From: Astrocystis sublimbata
Taxonomy: Eukaryota; Ascomycota; Sordariomycetes; Xylariales; Xylariaceae
Assembly: GCA_022453515.1 (NCBI GenBank)
Contig: JAJNNY010000010.1
Span: 62,001 to 126,000, forward strand
Reading direction: 5' to 3'
Length of the DNA: 64,000 bases
Below, one piece after another: positions 23,462-34,566 of this stretch. Below the pieces are notes generated by a model. That model was not told the DNA's origin. It searched no databases and saw nothing but the letters and a program-made list of their open reading frames with translations. The first letter of the stretch is position 1; each line of letters opens with the position of its first letter. Made by a program: the position numbers and the translations under genes.

Positions 23462-24827
23462 TAATGCAACGCGTGGCTCGTGGATCCGATCTGATGTCAG
23501 GGTATCGAATATACAAGTGAGGCTCAAGATAGGTATCTGGACGGATTCCGACCCTCCAATACGAGTAAGTAGGTACCGGATGGTTGGGTCGGCACCCCGA
23601 AAGGGTTGGCGCGCGCGGTCTCTTGGCGGTTGGTTGGGCGATGACTAAGCACATCAATAGCAAAAACGTTAGCCGACTCTACCTAACCTAACCCCTTGTA
23701 GTTATGACTATTGACATCCCTAAGAGACCCGGACCATCCCCGGAAATCGGCTTAGTAGGCCCTAGGGACATTTTCTAAGGCCGAAGCTCCAGGCTTGCTC
23801 GAAGCTGCCAGTCGAATGAACATGTCCACAATTTCCCACATGCCAGTAACCCCGCCAAGCGTCGAGTCAGTCTCAACACACAACACAACACAACACAACA
23901 CAACACTGACCTCGAAAGTAAGTCCGTCTTGCTTGCCCATACAGGCGTGACAGGGTAACAGGCACCTACTGTACGAGGCACGACTGGATCCTGGGCAGGT
24001 ACCTAAGGTATATTGTGCAATGTCCCATCCGTACCCTGTCTTGGGATCGACTGGCACAGGCGTCGCAGATGAAGTCACGGCTTACACGGATGGATTCGAC
24101 GGGTTAATACTATGTCACTATCTGCTTCTTGGACGCGGATCCGCTCCTATTCGTCGGCCCTTTAACTATTTTCCATTCCTGCGCAGGCTAAACACTCTTG
24201 GCAGCATGAAAGGGCCTTGTGCAGCATCCTAGTTTCTTGGACCATCGCCCGCCTCGGTCGTCGCCAAAGCCGCCGTCATATACTATTAATTGTTATCATA
24301 TTACGCAGGTACCGGTACCTCACCACCTCGCACACGCCGTGCCATATCAGGACCAGGTACAGGCTCGACAAGTTCGACAACGACGGGACTGCCTACATAC
24401 AGCCTGCTCACAGCAGCCTGATAGCAGCAGCACTGGCAAACTGCAAACTGGGTCGACTGCATACCTAGCTGTCCGTCCCCCTGAACCTGACACCGATCCG
24501 CGTGCGTGCGCGCAGCCCACCTTCTGCCCACCCGAGCCCGGAATGTGGTTGTTTAGTGGGGGAGTGCTGCGTCTGACCGTCTGTACCTCGAACTTTTCGT
24601 TGCTGACTGCTTCCTCGACCTCGACGATCTGCCGGTTCCATTCCCAACCCTCGCTGCTCCACCCGTTGACCGCTGCCCCAATTGCCTCGCGTTCCCGTTG
24701 TCCCTGTCATAGTAATACCAGCTTCGTCGCCGGCCGTGCATCCGCTACTTATACAGCCAGACTTCGGCCAAGTGTCTCTTCATGTTTTCGACGCTCCTTT
24801 AGTGCGATTCACCCTGCGACCAGAAGA
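23462..24827. other. Divergent promoter region, bolA / acyl-CoA synthetase
   Basis: Shared upstream region. It holds a CACAA microsatellite (separate entry). From 24219 to 24827 the frame of the downstream synthetase is open, which could be an N-terminal extension or just a pyrimidine-rich leader. Confidence 0.5.
23873..23906. repeat. (ACACA)n microsatellite
   Basis: About six tandem copies of the 5-bp unit CACAA in the bolA/synthetase promoter region. Confidence 0.8.
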
Positions 24828-27037
24828 ATGGCGTCGACCCTCACCTTGCCCAAGTTCCCTCTCTTCGAGGCCATATCGCGGCATGATCCCAACACCACTG
24901 CTGTTGCCCATTGTCTCTCCGGCCGGTCCTTCAAGTATGGCGAGCTGCTCGAGGACGTCTGCCGCGCACGCGACCACATATACCAAGCCGCGGGCAAGAC
25001 GGACATCCGCGGGGAGCGCGTTGCTTTCCTCGTAGAGAATAGTTATGATTATGTCGGTACGGGCTATATCCAATGCAAATTACGCAGTTCCGCCAACGAG
25101 ACAGTGCATTCGTTTACTTATGCAAAATAGTGACGTTCCTTGCCGTCATCGCCGCGCGTGCAATCGCGCTCCCTCTCTCGCCTCCGTTCCCTGCCCCCGA
25201 GCTGCAGTACATCCTCACGCAATCCCAGGCCTCGCTGCTGCTTCATTCGGCCAAGTTCGCCTCGAAAGCGGCTGAAGTCCTCAAGACGCCATGGCCTGAG
25301 ACTTCGCCCAATGCGGAGCCCGAGCTCAAGCCCACCCTCAGGTCGATCGAGGTGCCGAAGCGCTTGGGGCTCGGCCAGGACAACACCGTCTTCGAGACGG
25401 TTACGCTCACCGAAGACACCGATACCGAAGGAGCTGGCATGATGTTATATACCTCTGGAACGACAGCGCGACCGAAGGGCGTCCTGATCCCGGAAACTGC
25501 TCTGACGGCTCAGGCAGTCGCCTTGATCCAGACGTGGAAATACACCCCGCAAGACAGGCTGCTTCATATTCTTCCTCTCCACCATATTCATGGTACAGTC
25601 AACGGCATCATCACCCCTCTGCTTGCGGGAAGTACAATAGAGTTTCTATTCCCGTTCAATGCGGATACTGTCTGGCGGCGGTTTGCAAACCCGTTCCTCG
25701 AGTCCGTCAAGGCTGGGAACGTTTCTAATGGCACCACAAGTTCTGCTACAAAGGCACTTTCCTACCTGTCTCTGCCGAGTGCTCTGAGCCGCACAGTCTC
25801 GGAAGCATGCAGCACGGGCGCTACGACCCCCGTAAGCGTAGACACAAGTCTATCGCCCTCAGATACGAGAAGAATTAGCCAAATAGCCGCCGAGTTATAT
25901 GGAATCGTTCAATTGGCGACCGGGTCAAATGGCTCGACCGAAGCGACCCTATCATCACAAGAGACTGCCAGAATCAGCCAGCTAGCTGCTGATCTAAACG
26001 ATGTGGTCCGGCCCCAAGGCGGCACCTCAACCCCATTTTCAAATGGAGCAGCGCACGCAAACGGCAAGGCCAACGACGCTGCTGCAGAGGACAAATTTGC
26101 CCATATGTGCAAAGACAAAATCACTTTTTTCACAGTGGTACCGACCGTCTACACACGACTACTCTCCACACATAAGTCGTTGTCTCCGGAGCTCGCAGAA
26201 GCCGGACGCATCGCTACCAGCCCCGAGCACATGCGCGTTGCCATTTCGGGCTCTGCCGCACTCCCGACCCCAGTGAAGCGGGCCTGGAAGGACCTTAGCC
26301 GAGGTAATGTTCTCCTGGAGCGCTATGGCATGACCGAGGTCGGCATGGCGCTCTCCTGCGGCCTGGAGTACGACGATCGTGTGGACGGGAGCGTGGGCTG
26401 GCCACTGCCCGGCGTCGAAGCGCGCCTCTGGGACACCGACACCAACGAGCTCATTCCTTCCGATGTGATTGAGCGATCGGGCGAAATCCAGCTGCGCGGC
26501 GCGAACGTGTTCCGCGAATACTGGGCCAACCCCACCGCGACCGCTAAGGAGTTCGTCGCCGGCGACGACGGCAAGGGCCCGTGGTTCAAGACGGGCGACG
26601 TCGCAGTGCGCCGAAACGTGCCCGCGCCTGCCGGCAGCGGCACAAGCGGCGACTGGGCCCAGGGGCCCATGTACTTCATCCTGGGCCGGCAGAGCGCCGA
26701 CATCATCAAGTCAGGCGGCGAGAAGGTGTCGGCGCTCGAAGTCGAGCGGGAGCTCCTATCGCTGCCGGAGGTCCTCGAGTGCGCCGTCCTGGCCGTGCCA
26801 TCGGGGAAGTGGGGCCAGAAGGTCGGCGCCGTCGTCATCCAGGACCGCACCATCTGCCCGCAGGACTGGAAGCCGATGGACATGCGACGTGCCCTCAAAG
26901 GCCGTCTAGCGAACTACAAGATCCCCCAGGTGCTGAGGGTCGTCGAGCACATCCCCCGCAACGCCATGGGCAAGATAAACAAGAAGAACCTGTTGCGCCA
27001 GGTATTCCTAGACGACTTTAGTGGCGACGAGATGTGA
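24828..27037 (+). CDS. ACSF3-like acyl/malonyl-CoA synthetase with internal insertion
   Basis: ANL-superfamily adenylating enzyme closest by eye to ACSF3 malonyl-CoA synthetases, which activate short dicarboxylic or fatty acids with ATP and CoA. Exons 24828-25056 and 25131-27037 give 711 aa; the join gives NSYDYVVTFLAVIAARAIAL. Motifs: P-loop MLYTSGTTARPKGVLI, YGMTEVGMALS, WFKTGDVAV, SGGEKVSALEVERELLSLPE, and the catalytic lysine region NAMGKINKKNL. Between WRRFANP and DKITFFTVVPTVYTRLL lie about 120 extra residues, low-complexity and with an internal duplication (SDTRRISQIAAELYGIV / QETARISQLAADLNDVV). The frame is open upstream to 24219; an ATG at 24543 would add 95 residues with no Asp or Glu, resembling a mitochondrial presequence. 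No PTS1 is present. Confidence 0.88.
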
Positions 27038-28034
27038 ACTTGAAACTACAGGAAGAAGGCTAGATGGTTGAGAATCGCGGACCGGAGAACTTGGATGGGG
27101 GAGTCATGGCATCCGTCTACTTGCATACGGAGTTGGGAGGGGGGAAGTGAACCGGAACACATGTATATTTACACCTAGACAGTCGCGCACTTGATTCCCA
27201 TGCTCGGGTGGTCGAGGTGCGAGTCGGCGACTTGTACATACCTACTGAATTACATACCTACCTACTCACCTACCTTCTTATCCACCTACCGACCCTCTCA
27301 ATATACCAACTCACTCCCCAAAATTGTTGTATCGCTATCTAGCATCTGCTTTGGCCTCAGATAGACAAAAATTGCATATGTTGGTGTCTAATCACAGGTA
27401 ATATGCAAAACGGTACACCGACATTGACATCACACTACTTAGGTAGCGTCACATGGTTCCAGGTATTTGCAGCTTCAATCACTACCTAAATGCTTACAGA
27501 CATCAGCTACACGTACACATGATCGAGCTATTCGGATACTACGTGATGGATTGCATATTGAAGGTCTTTCGATGCCCACAGTCACTTCCAAGTTGCCCCT
27601 CCCTACAATTTCATATATCTATGTCAGAATTAGACTCGGGAGGCACGTTGAGAAATTATGTGATTGTTCCAGGTTTTTTTTATTCCTTACTGTCTCAAAA
27701 AAACAAAAGTGAGCAATCTCCTGCCGAATCCACCCACGCCAGACGCATCGATCGTCTGCCTACCTAGGTAGATAGGAAATACAATATCCGTATCATCCAC
27801 TCCAATCCCGCAGAGGCCGATATTGTAGGGAGGCAGCGTAGGTATCAGTCGCCGATCTCCGTTTCCATATATGTCTGTTCTTTTGCTCAACCGACATAGC
27901 ACATAGTATGTATGTATCCCGCACTTCTGATGATGCATTGCCACTGTAGACCTCTCCGCTAGAGAGATACTATGACATGTAACATACTTCGCCGCCTTAG
28001 TGGAAGACTCTCACCTCCGATCTTTGGGCTAGAC
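27038..28034. other. Intergenic between convergent genes
   Basis: 3' flanks of the synthetase and eIF4E genes. It contains tracts of TACCTACCTAC-type repeats at about 27240-27295 and a TACCTAGGTAG palindrome at about 27760. No gene supported. Confidence 0.5.
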
Positions 28035-28982
28035 TCAAACGGTGAATTTGGCGCGGGCACGACTGCTACCGGAATGGGCAGAATCGGTGTGACCGGAGAA
28101 CTCGACGAGCTCGTTAGCAGGCAGGGCAAGGGTCTCCTTGAAGCGTTTGCCAATGGCCTGGAGAACCTTCTGGCCCTTTTCGGGAGCTCGGCCCTTGCCA
28201 CCGGCGACATCGCCATCACCACGGCCGGGAATGCTCTTGCCAATGGTACGGGTCCAGACGCCGATACGGAAGAAAGCCTTTCGGACGTTGACAACAACGC
28301 CCATGACCTCACCATCATCCTCATCCTCTAGGGTCTCGCCAATAGCAGCCATCATGGTCTGTAGCCACATGGCGTTGATATCAACCCCTCGCTTGTCCTT
28401 GAACGAGTAGGACCATTTGCCGCCGTGCTTGTTCTGGACATCTTCCCACTCGGGCCGTACGCCCTCTTTGAAGAGATGGTAGTCGCTCTTCATGGCCAGG
28501 TCGGAAACAGGGGCAATGTTGTTCTATTGGGTAAGAAGTCAGATGTCAGCCAATTTGACTCCCACGTAACGGCTACGTTGTCTTTGGTTGTGCAGGACAA
28601 GTCAATAGTTTCTCACATAGATTCCCCAGAATTCCTCTACTGAGTCGAAGGTGATGACTTCCTTCAGAAGGTCGTTCCAGTTGTCGCCCTGTCGTAGAGA
28701 AAATAAAGGTTAGTCAATGGCACTAAGCTCGCGGGCATTGGATGAGGCTCGGCGGGCTAAACAAAGTTCGGAGAACAGCAGGAATAGTCAAGACAGACTC
28801 ACCTTGCCGCTCGATGGCTTGGTGAACCAAAGTGTCCACTTGTTTTGTAGAGGATGCTTGACATTGAAGTTGTCTTTGTCGTGGAACACGGTGACAAGCT
28901 TGTCGTTGTCGACCGAGGGGGAGTCGGTTTTGTCGCCATTTGGCGAGATGGGGATGGTCGTGAGATCAACCTGGACAGACAT
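28035..28982 (-). CDS. Translation initiation factor eIF4E (3 exons)
   Basis: mRNA 5'-cap-binding subunit of eIF4F. Exons on the minus strand are 28982-28803, 28688-28617 and 28523-28035, for 246 aa. The eIF4E fold is clear: HPLQNKWTLWFTKPSSGK, then after intron 1 GDNWNDLLKEVITFDSVEEF, across intron 2 WGIYNNIAPVSDLAMKSDYH, and RPEWEDVQNKHGGKWSYSFK. The tryptophans expected to stack on the cap (in EEFW and RPEWED) and those of the eIF4G face (DINAMWLQTMMAAIGE) are present. The region of the C-terminal cap-phosphate contacts (RIGVWTRTIGKSIPGRGDG) holds basic residues. A CT-rich leader precedes the start, as is common for translation genes. Confidence 0.95.
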
Positions 28983-30330
28983 GTTGAAGGATTATGCGAG
29001 GGTTGATTATCGGGGTGTGTGTGTGTGCGTGTGGAGTGCGATGGCGAGGTGATGGTTGGCGAAAAAGAGGGTGTTGTCCGAAGTCGAGGTTGGAGATGGC
29101 CTCGAGGCGAGAAAGTGGAGGGTGGGTGGGAGTGAGGGGGAGGGGCAGGCAGAGCTCGAACAGGAGGAAACAGTGCTGTGCCTGAGTTGGCAGGCAGAGG
29201 ATGTAGATGTAGGATGTTGCTGCAACGGTGAAGGTGCAGTGTGTCGCCCGAGGATGGCAAGAGCAGCAGCACGTGTGTGCAATAGGTAGTAGTCGTGTCG
29301 GTGGTCTCGGTTTGCGGTTGCCCAGTACGTGAGATGTCGCGAGGTGGCGGTCGTCACGGAGTGCTGGTCGCAAAGAGGGATCAATCGGGTCTTTGTAATA
29401 GGTCGGACCGCCGGAAATCGAAGTTTGAATGAGATGCTGACTTGCTCCAGGCAAAGTCTAGTTGTTCGTCGGGGAAAGGGTGCGGATTGTCGATCGTCAA
29501 TGTCGTTTTGCGGATTGTCGCAAGCCAAGTCGAGTGCAGGACCCAGGTTCGTTCTACTGACGGAGAGTTTCAAACTCGTTGGCTTTTTTTCGAAATGAGA
29601 AGTGAGAAATGGACGGGATAGGTTCTGTTGTGGGGCGCTAGGGTACCTAAGTACCTACCTACTATACCACCGCCTGGCCTGGGCAGGTCCAGCACGGCAT
29701 CAGGTGCTGCGTCTAGGGCCCGCCTCGCTCGACATGCGGTACGGGGACAGTGTATATGCCCCAGTCACTGTACGTCGTGCCCATGAGCTCTCGAAAACGC
29801 ACTGTATTTACCGATACCTGTTGGAACCTTGGAAGTGACCCAGTGAGCTCCCTCCCAGTCCAGAGCCCCCCAGCCCCCCAGCCTTCAAACCAGCAACCAC
29901 GCAATTCATCAATTAAATCGGACGAACTCTGTTTCAAGTACGTCACGCACACTACCACCACAAAGCTACATCTGTCGCGACCCATTACGCATCCACACAA
30001 TTGATGTCATGCCAATGGCTCTTCAGGCTCCAGCGCCAGCCAGCGATGCATAGCTGAGAACGAGGCTGTGTTGCGTGAGTAATCAATGCCCACCAGGTGC
30101 TTTGAGTCACACGTTGCCGTTGCCGTTGCCCTCCACATTATGCTCTACCTACCGAGCTACCGAGCTGGTTAAGTACTGAAGTGCAGCTTTATCTGACCAG
30201 TATGGATGAAACACTGGTTCTACATCCCATCTCCTCACGTGTTGTTGCAGACCTTGAGAGTCTCGAGAGTGCGAGAGTTTCCAACTTGATACGTTGATAT
30301 CCCGACCGGCAACCAGTCCACTCCACCACC
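28983..30330. other. Divergent promoter region, eIF4E / 2OG oxygenase
   Basis: On the minus strand a pyrimidine-rich leader runs up to about 29290, with a CACACA/TGTGTG run at 29015-29035. GGTACCTAAGTACCTACC-like motifs lie at 29643-29660. Open frames through the CT-rich leader (28966-29573) are composition artefacts. No gene called. Confidence 0.5.
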
Positions 30331-31176
30331 ATGTGTCAACCATCATCGCAGGGCCATGGGCCCTTGAGCGCCCCGTCTGGGCCTGACAAATCCTCTGTCG
30401 TGGTGACGCCCATTAACTTTGCCGAAAGCCCCCTGGCAGAAGACTACAGCTCATTCTTCGCATTGACCATCGACAACTTGCTCACCCCCGCCGAATGTGC
30501 ACAGCTTCGGAGCGCTGCCGGGCATGACTGGCAAACCCTGAGCAAAGGCAACTCCTTTCGCGAATGCCAGAACATCCTCGTCTTCTCCCCCGAATGGGCT
30601 TCGGCACTCTATACCCGAATTGTTGCCCAGCTCCCAGAAGAGGTGAAAGCTCTTCGGAAGGGCGACAAGCTAGCTGAGACCGTCGCGGGCCCCTCGCATC
30701 TAAAAGCGAGTATGGGTGCCAGGAAGACGGTTTGGCGCATCAAAGAAGCTAATGAACGTCTGAGTTTCTTGCGCTATCAGCCAGGCCATCACTTCAAGCC
30801 GCACTGTGATGCCCTCTACGCACGCCCGGGGAGGGACGAGAAGAGCTTCTTGACTTGTCAAATATACCTGAATGATGCACCGAATGGTGTTGACGGCGAA
30901 ACAAGCGGCGGCGGCGGCGAGACACGGTTCTGGACGAGCCAAGTTGGCAAGCGGCAGAAGGATTTCGAAACAGAAGTCAAAGCAGCAGAGAAGGAGGAGG
31001 CGTCATTCCTGGATGTCAAGCCCAAGGTAGGCAGAGCTTTAGTCTTTCAGCAGCGCATGTTATGGCACTCTGGGCAGGAAGTGAAGCATGGCGAAAAGTT
31101 CACCGTGAGACTGGATCTTATGTTTGAGCGACATTTTGAAAAAAACTCAAGTTTTTGCCATCCTGTGTCCGGGTGA
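30331..31176 (+). CDS. 2-oxoglutarate/Fe(II)-dependent oxygenase, prolyl 4-hydroxylase type
   Basis: Intronless, 281 aa. It resembles the P4Hc domain: LTIDNLLTPAECAQLRSAAG at the start of the fold and the iron-binding pair His-x-Asp in HHFKPHCDALYARPG (around residues 157-159). QIYLNDAPNGVDGE leads to GGGGETRFWTSQ, and the distal His in MLWHSGQEVKHGEKFTVRLD is followed by the Arg expected to bind 2-oxoglutarate. All three metal ligands and the Arg are present, so the enzyme should be active. No signal peptide is seen, so it is probably cytosolic or nuclear rather than a secretory collagen-type hydroxylase. The substrate is unknown. Confidence 0.85.
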   Translation: MCQPSSQGHGPLSAPSGPDKSSVVVTPINFAESPLAEDYSSFFALTIDNLLTPAECAQLRSAAGHDWQTLSKGNSFRECQNILVFSPEWASALYTRIVAQLPEEVKALRKGDKLAETVAGPSHLKASMGARKTVWRIKEANERLSFLRYQPGHHFKPHCDALYARPGRDEKSFLTCQIYLNDAPNGVDGETSGGGGETRFWTSQVGKRQKDFETEVKAAEKEEASFLDVKPKVGRALVFQQRMLWHSGQEVKHGEKFTVRLDLMFERHFEKNSSFCHPVSG

Positions 31177-31629
31177 GACGAAGCTTGTGTAAAGCTTGAC
31201 ATACGCACCGCTCATCGAGAGCATCGCGAAGCTGATGATACCTATACCTACCTATATGCAATTTGCCACGAAACTTTTCTTCACGCATCTCCCATTGTTC
31301 CAGAGTGAGCGCAAGATTTTCGTGTGATAATCTTCCTGCAACCAGAATACTCTCAGAAAATGCATAGTTGATGGGATGAGTCAGTCCGGGGTCGCAATAT
31401 TGGCCAATCCACAATTGGTGATCCGGGGCCTAGTTAGTTTCTTTAGTGCACACGGGCCACGTTCACGATAGCTTCATTTCGACTGGTCCAGATTCAAGAT
31501 AAGCCCCACACTCACGACTCTTTTAAAGATGACAACTGTTTTAATTTTTAGACCTTCTGGTGTCTCTTTCTCCTCAGTCATTCATTAACAAGCGCATCCG
31601 ACATTCACGAGAAGGGCAGTCTGCTTCAA
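31177..31629. other. Intergenic, tandem genes
   Basis: Gap between two genes transcribed in the same direction. No coding signal; the last 100 bases before 31630 are pyrimidine-rich promoter/leader. Confidence 0.5.
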
Positions 31630-32838
31630 ATGAGCCAGGCGAGGCGTCCGCTGCCTCCATCGAGCAGCCTGCCCGCCATCCGCTCACTCGACAACCAGAG
31701 CGAGTCCCGCATCTTTGATGCATTAGGGGGGCTGAGCGCCATTTATTGCCCGTTGCCAACCTCACTGTCTTTCCAGGCAAGCTCAGGGCATAAGGATCCC
31801 CTTGCAGCAGCAGATTCCGGCTATGCATCAGATATAGATGGCGACAATGACAACGATGGGGAGGTCTTCGAACTTCGCGATGACCCTTACGAACGCGCCT
31901 TCGCAGAGCGTTGGCTAACGGGGTTCCTGGGTCGCGCGGAAGAGCTCACATGCTTCGAGAGCGATGACTCGCGACATCGCGCTATCGACAAGGCTGCATG
32001 TGTCTTGGCTGCACTCATCGGTCGAGAAGAGGAAGAGGTCGAGGACGCCGATATCACCAGAGACTATCGCTTCACGCTGAATCTAGACACCTGTGACGCT
32101 GCGAAACACGGAGACACCAAAACCATCACTGTGCAGCTCACCGATGGCCTAGCAGGTAGAGACGCTACCGACCACACCGATGTTGGCTTACAGAGCTGGG
32201 GCGCTGCTTTCGTATTGACCGAGTTGATGTGTGCAAACCCAGCCCGCCTCGATTTTACAAGAACATCTCTGGGTTCTGCGCCACGCATCGTCGAACTAGG
32301 TGCTGGTACGGGCCTTGTAGGAATTGCGCTAGCCAAGATTCTGCCACGCCTGGATATCTCGGTTCCAACTATCATCGCCACAGATTTCCACCCAAATGTT
32401 CTCGCGAACCTCGAGGCCAATATCACCAAGAACTTCCCACTCTCTAAGCAAGGGCCTTTGCCATCAATCCAGGCCGCACCACTCGACTGGGAGTTGCCGG
32501 ATCTCTCTGCGCCACTAGAAAAGCAAGCAGATGTCCTAGTGGCAACTGATGTGATCTACAGCCTGGAACATGCTGTATGGTTGCGTGATTGTGCGGCACT
32601 CATGTTAAAGCCTGATGGCGTCTTCTGGCTGATGTTGACTGTTCGGACGACGGGCAAATTCGAGGGTATCAGCGGGACCGTGCGCGCGTCGTTCAACGGA
32701 TGCGATGGTCGTCGGAATTCCCAGGGCCGTGTGCTTGCGATTCTCGATGAGGAGGTCTTTCCCCGGCCGAAGGGCATCGGTCGTGGGGACGAAAGCGAAT
32801 ACCGATTATTCAGAATCGGCTGGGTTTCGGCCGCGTGA
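31630..32838 (+). CDS. Family-16 lysine methyltransferase-like protein
   Basis: Intronless, 402 aa. A seven-beta-strand SAM-dependent methyltransferase of the METTL21/Nnt1 group. Motif I is RIVELGAGTGLVGIALAK (about residues 219-236), preceded by the family signature LQSWGAAFVLTELM. Motif II is TIIATDFHPNVLANLEANI, and the post-motif DVIYSLEHAVWLRDCA contains the DxxY pattern typical of protein-lysine methyltransferases in this family. The N-terminal 150 residues are fungal-specific, with an acidic stretch (DSGYASDIDGDNDNDGEVFE). The target protein cannot be predicted from the sequence. Confidence 0.85.
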   Translation: MSQARRPLPPSSSLPAIRSLDNQSESRIFDALGGLSAIYCPLPTSLSFQASSGHKDPLAAADSGYASDIDGDNDNDGEVFELRDDPYERAFAERWLTGFLGRAEELTCFESDDSRHRAIDKAACVLAALIGREEEEVEDADITRDYRFTLNLDTCDAAKHGDTKTITVQLTDGLAGRDATDHTDVGLQSWGAAFVLTELMCANPARLDFTRTSLGSAPRIVELGAGTGLVGIALAKILPRLDISVPTIIATDFHPNVLANLEANITKNFPLSKQGPLPSIQAAPLDWELPDLSAPLEKQADVLVATDVIYSLEHAVWLRDCAALMLKPDGVFWLMLTVRTTGKFEGISGTVRASFNGCDGRRNSQGRVLAILDEEVFPRPKGIGRGDESEYRLFRIGWVSAA

Positions 32839-33152
32839 GAGCGCATGGTTAGTGGTTTGGGCCATACATTAGGAGATGGCATTCGGCTTGACCCTAGAGA
32901 ACTGCGCAAGCACTATAGAACGGCATAGATCTAGGGAACACAAAATAGACGAGAGACGATAGATGATAGACGATAAACGACAGAGGCAGTCATTAGAGAT
33001 ATAATACATATTGACCCGGAGCCTTGATCCTTCACGGATCATCAGGTCGTCTTTGCTCTATCTACCTACGTGCAGTATCTCCGAGGTATTTACTTGCTTG
33101 AAATCCATTCATACATATTTCTTGCTTTTACTTGCTCAAGGAAGAGACTGGT
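32839..33152. other. Intergenic between convergent genes
   Basis: 3' flanks of the methyltransferase and GH6 genes. GATAGA/GACGATA-like short repeats lie at 32945-32985. No gene seen. Confidence 0.5.
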
Positions 33153-34566
33153 TTACATCTCCGGCCGCGCATTCCGAACCAACACCTCGAAGAATTTCTG
33201 GAACCACTCACCCCTCTCTGGGGATGGCTTGACTGCTGTCTTCGCACGACATCCTATATCATCTCCACCTCGCTCAGTGCTTGCTCCATCTGACTCACCC
33301 GGTGCTTTCGCCCATACGAACGCATCGAGCACATCGCCACCCATGTCCGCGCTTGGCCTGGCGCCCAAGCCTGCACCAGCGACGTTGCACCACTCATCCC
33401 ATGACCAGCGCAGCCCTATCACGCCATTACGGCTCGTGTCGACGATGGCATGGGTCGCGGAGTCTGGTAATCCACGTTCTTTCAAAGCCGAAGACAGAAT
33501 ATGCTGGAAATCTCGCTCATTCTTGGGCCGGATGTCGCGCGAGTCGTCTGAGCGGGCGAATTCGCCGGGGTTCAAGTCCCTATTTTCTGTATCAGTCACC
33601 ACGCTTCTTATAACATAGTTGTGATGCCTCTATATACGTCAATTTTACGAGTGATTCACTTACCATGAATTCCAGTTCGCCACATTTGTCGCGAAACCCC
33701 GCAACTGCGCTGGCTTTTGCGCAGTATTATAGGCATCTATAATAGCATCTGCCGTTTCATTGCGATGTCGGGCCCAATCTAGGGAGTTGCTGTGGCCGAC
33801 GTCAAAGTACATAATCACATTTGGGAGATTGAGCCTGTTTAGAGCGACGGGGATGTTGATGCTATAACTGCGTATGAGATTCATGTCTCTCTGCGTTGGT
33901 TCTGATGAGGTTGTGGCGTTGAAGTATTGCGGGAATGCGTCTGGCTCGATAATAACCGCGAATGCGACGGTTGGATGAGCTCTGATCAATGTCGCAAGTG
34001 CTGCGAAATGCACAAAATGGTTGGTCATATTTCTTAAGCCGCAAGGGTCAATCCAGACGCAGACTCACGTTCGATGAAAAGAGACGAGTAGTCGTCTGCC
34101 GTCTTTGGATCGTAGTCGTGCGAGGGGCTGTTTGGTTGCACACCCTTATATGGGAGGTTGTCAAGGACCAGCCCTAGAATTTCGTCACAGGGTACTTCGT
34201 CCGCAACAACGGGTATTGCCCGGATGTCTTGTGGCGATGTTCTTTATTGTTGTTAGACTGGCTTGCCGAGGTGGTTGCGTGAGCTACTGACATCCACATG
34301 AACGTGCCGAAATCAGAGACTTGAGATGCTCGTCGCCTCAGCTCTTCATCATCGATGGCTTCCACGGCTTGCTCGACTCGAAGCCGGTATGGTGAGGTTG
34401 GATGAAGCGCCCGCTCTCTCCAGACATTTCCCCGGGCATCGAGAGTCGCTGGAAGTGTGCATTTAGTTGCAGCGACAACCTCATCGTGCAAGCTAATGGC
34501 GAGGACGAAGTTGAGTAGCAGCGAGCTAAGCATTGTGTTCAGATACAACGCAACTTTTCGTTGCAT
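33153..34566 (-). CDS. Glycoside hydrolase family 6 protein, divergent (4 exons)
   Basis: GH6 enzymes are secreted inverting beta-1,4-glucanases (cellobiohydrolase II or endoglucanase). Exons on the minus strand are 34566-34292, 34241-34069, 34000-33664 and 33579-33153, for 403 aa. The N-terminus is a signal peptide (LSSLLLNFVLAISLHDE); there is no CBM1. Family motifs kept: VAFAVIIEPDAFPQY (the acid Asp lies in EPD), LNLPNVIMYFDVGHSNSLDW, LRGFATNVANWNSW, DEWCNVAGAGLGARPSADMG, and DAFVWAKAPGESDGAS. Odd: where classical Cel6 enzymes have YDLPDRDCAA, this one reads LDNLPYKGVQ, so the second active-site Asp and the Cys of that loop are missing. The Cys of the C-terminal ECDGTS is Ser here. Activity may be altered. 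Exon joins all restore the frame. Confidence 0.85.

Noticed and set aside
23873..23906. Regular repeat that could be mistaken for a CRISPR-like array
   Set aside because: Unit is only 5 bp with no spacers; a simple microsatellite in a eukaryotic genome.
28966..29573. Open frames of 157-188 codons upstream of eIF4E
   Set aside because: They follow a CT-rich leader; Pro/Ser/His-rich products without motifs, in overlapping frames. Best explained as 5' UTR and promoter.
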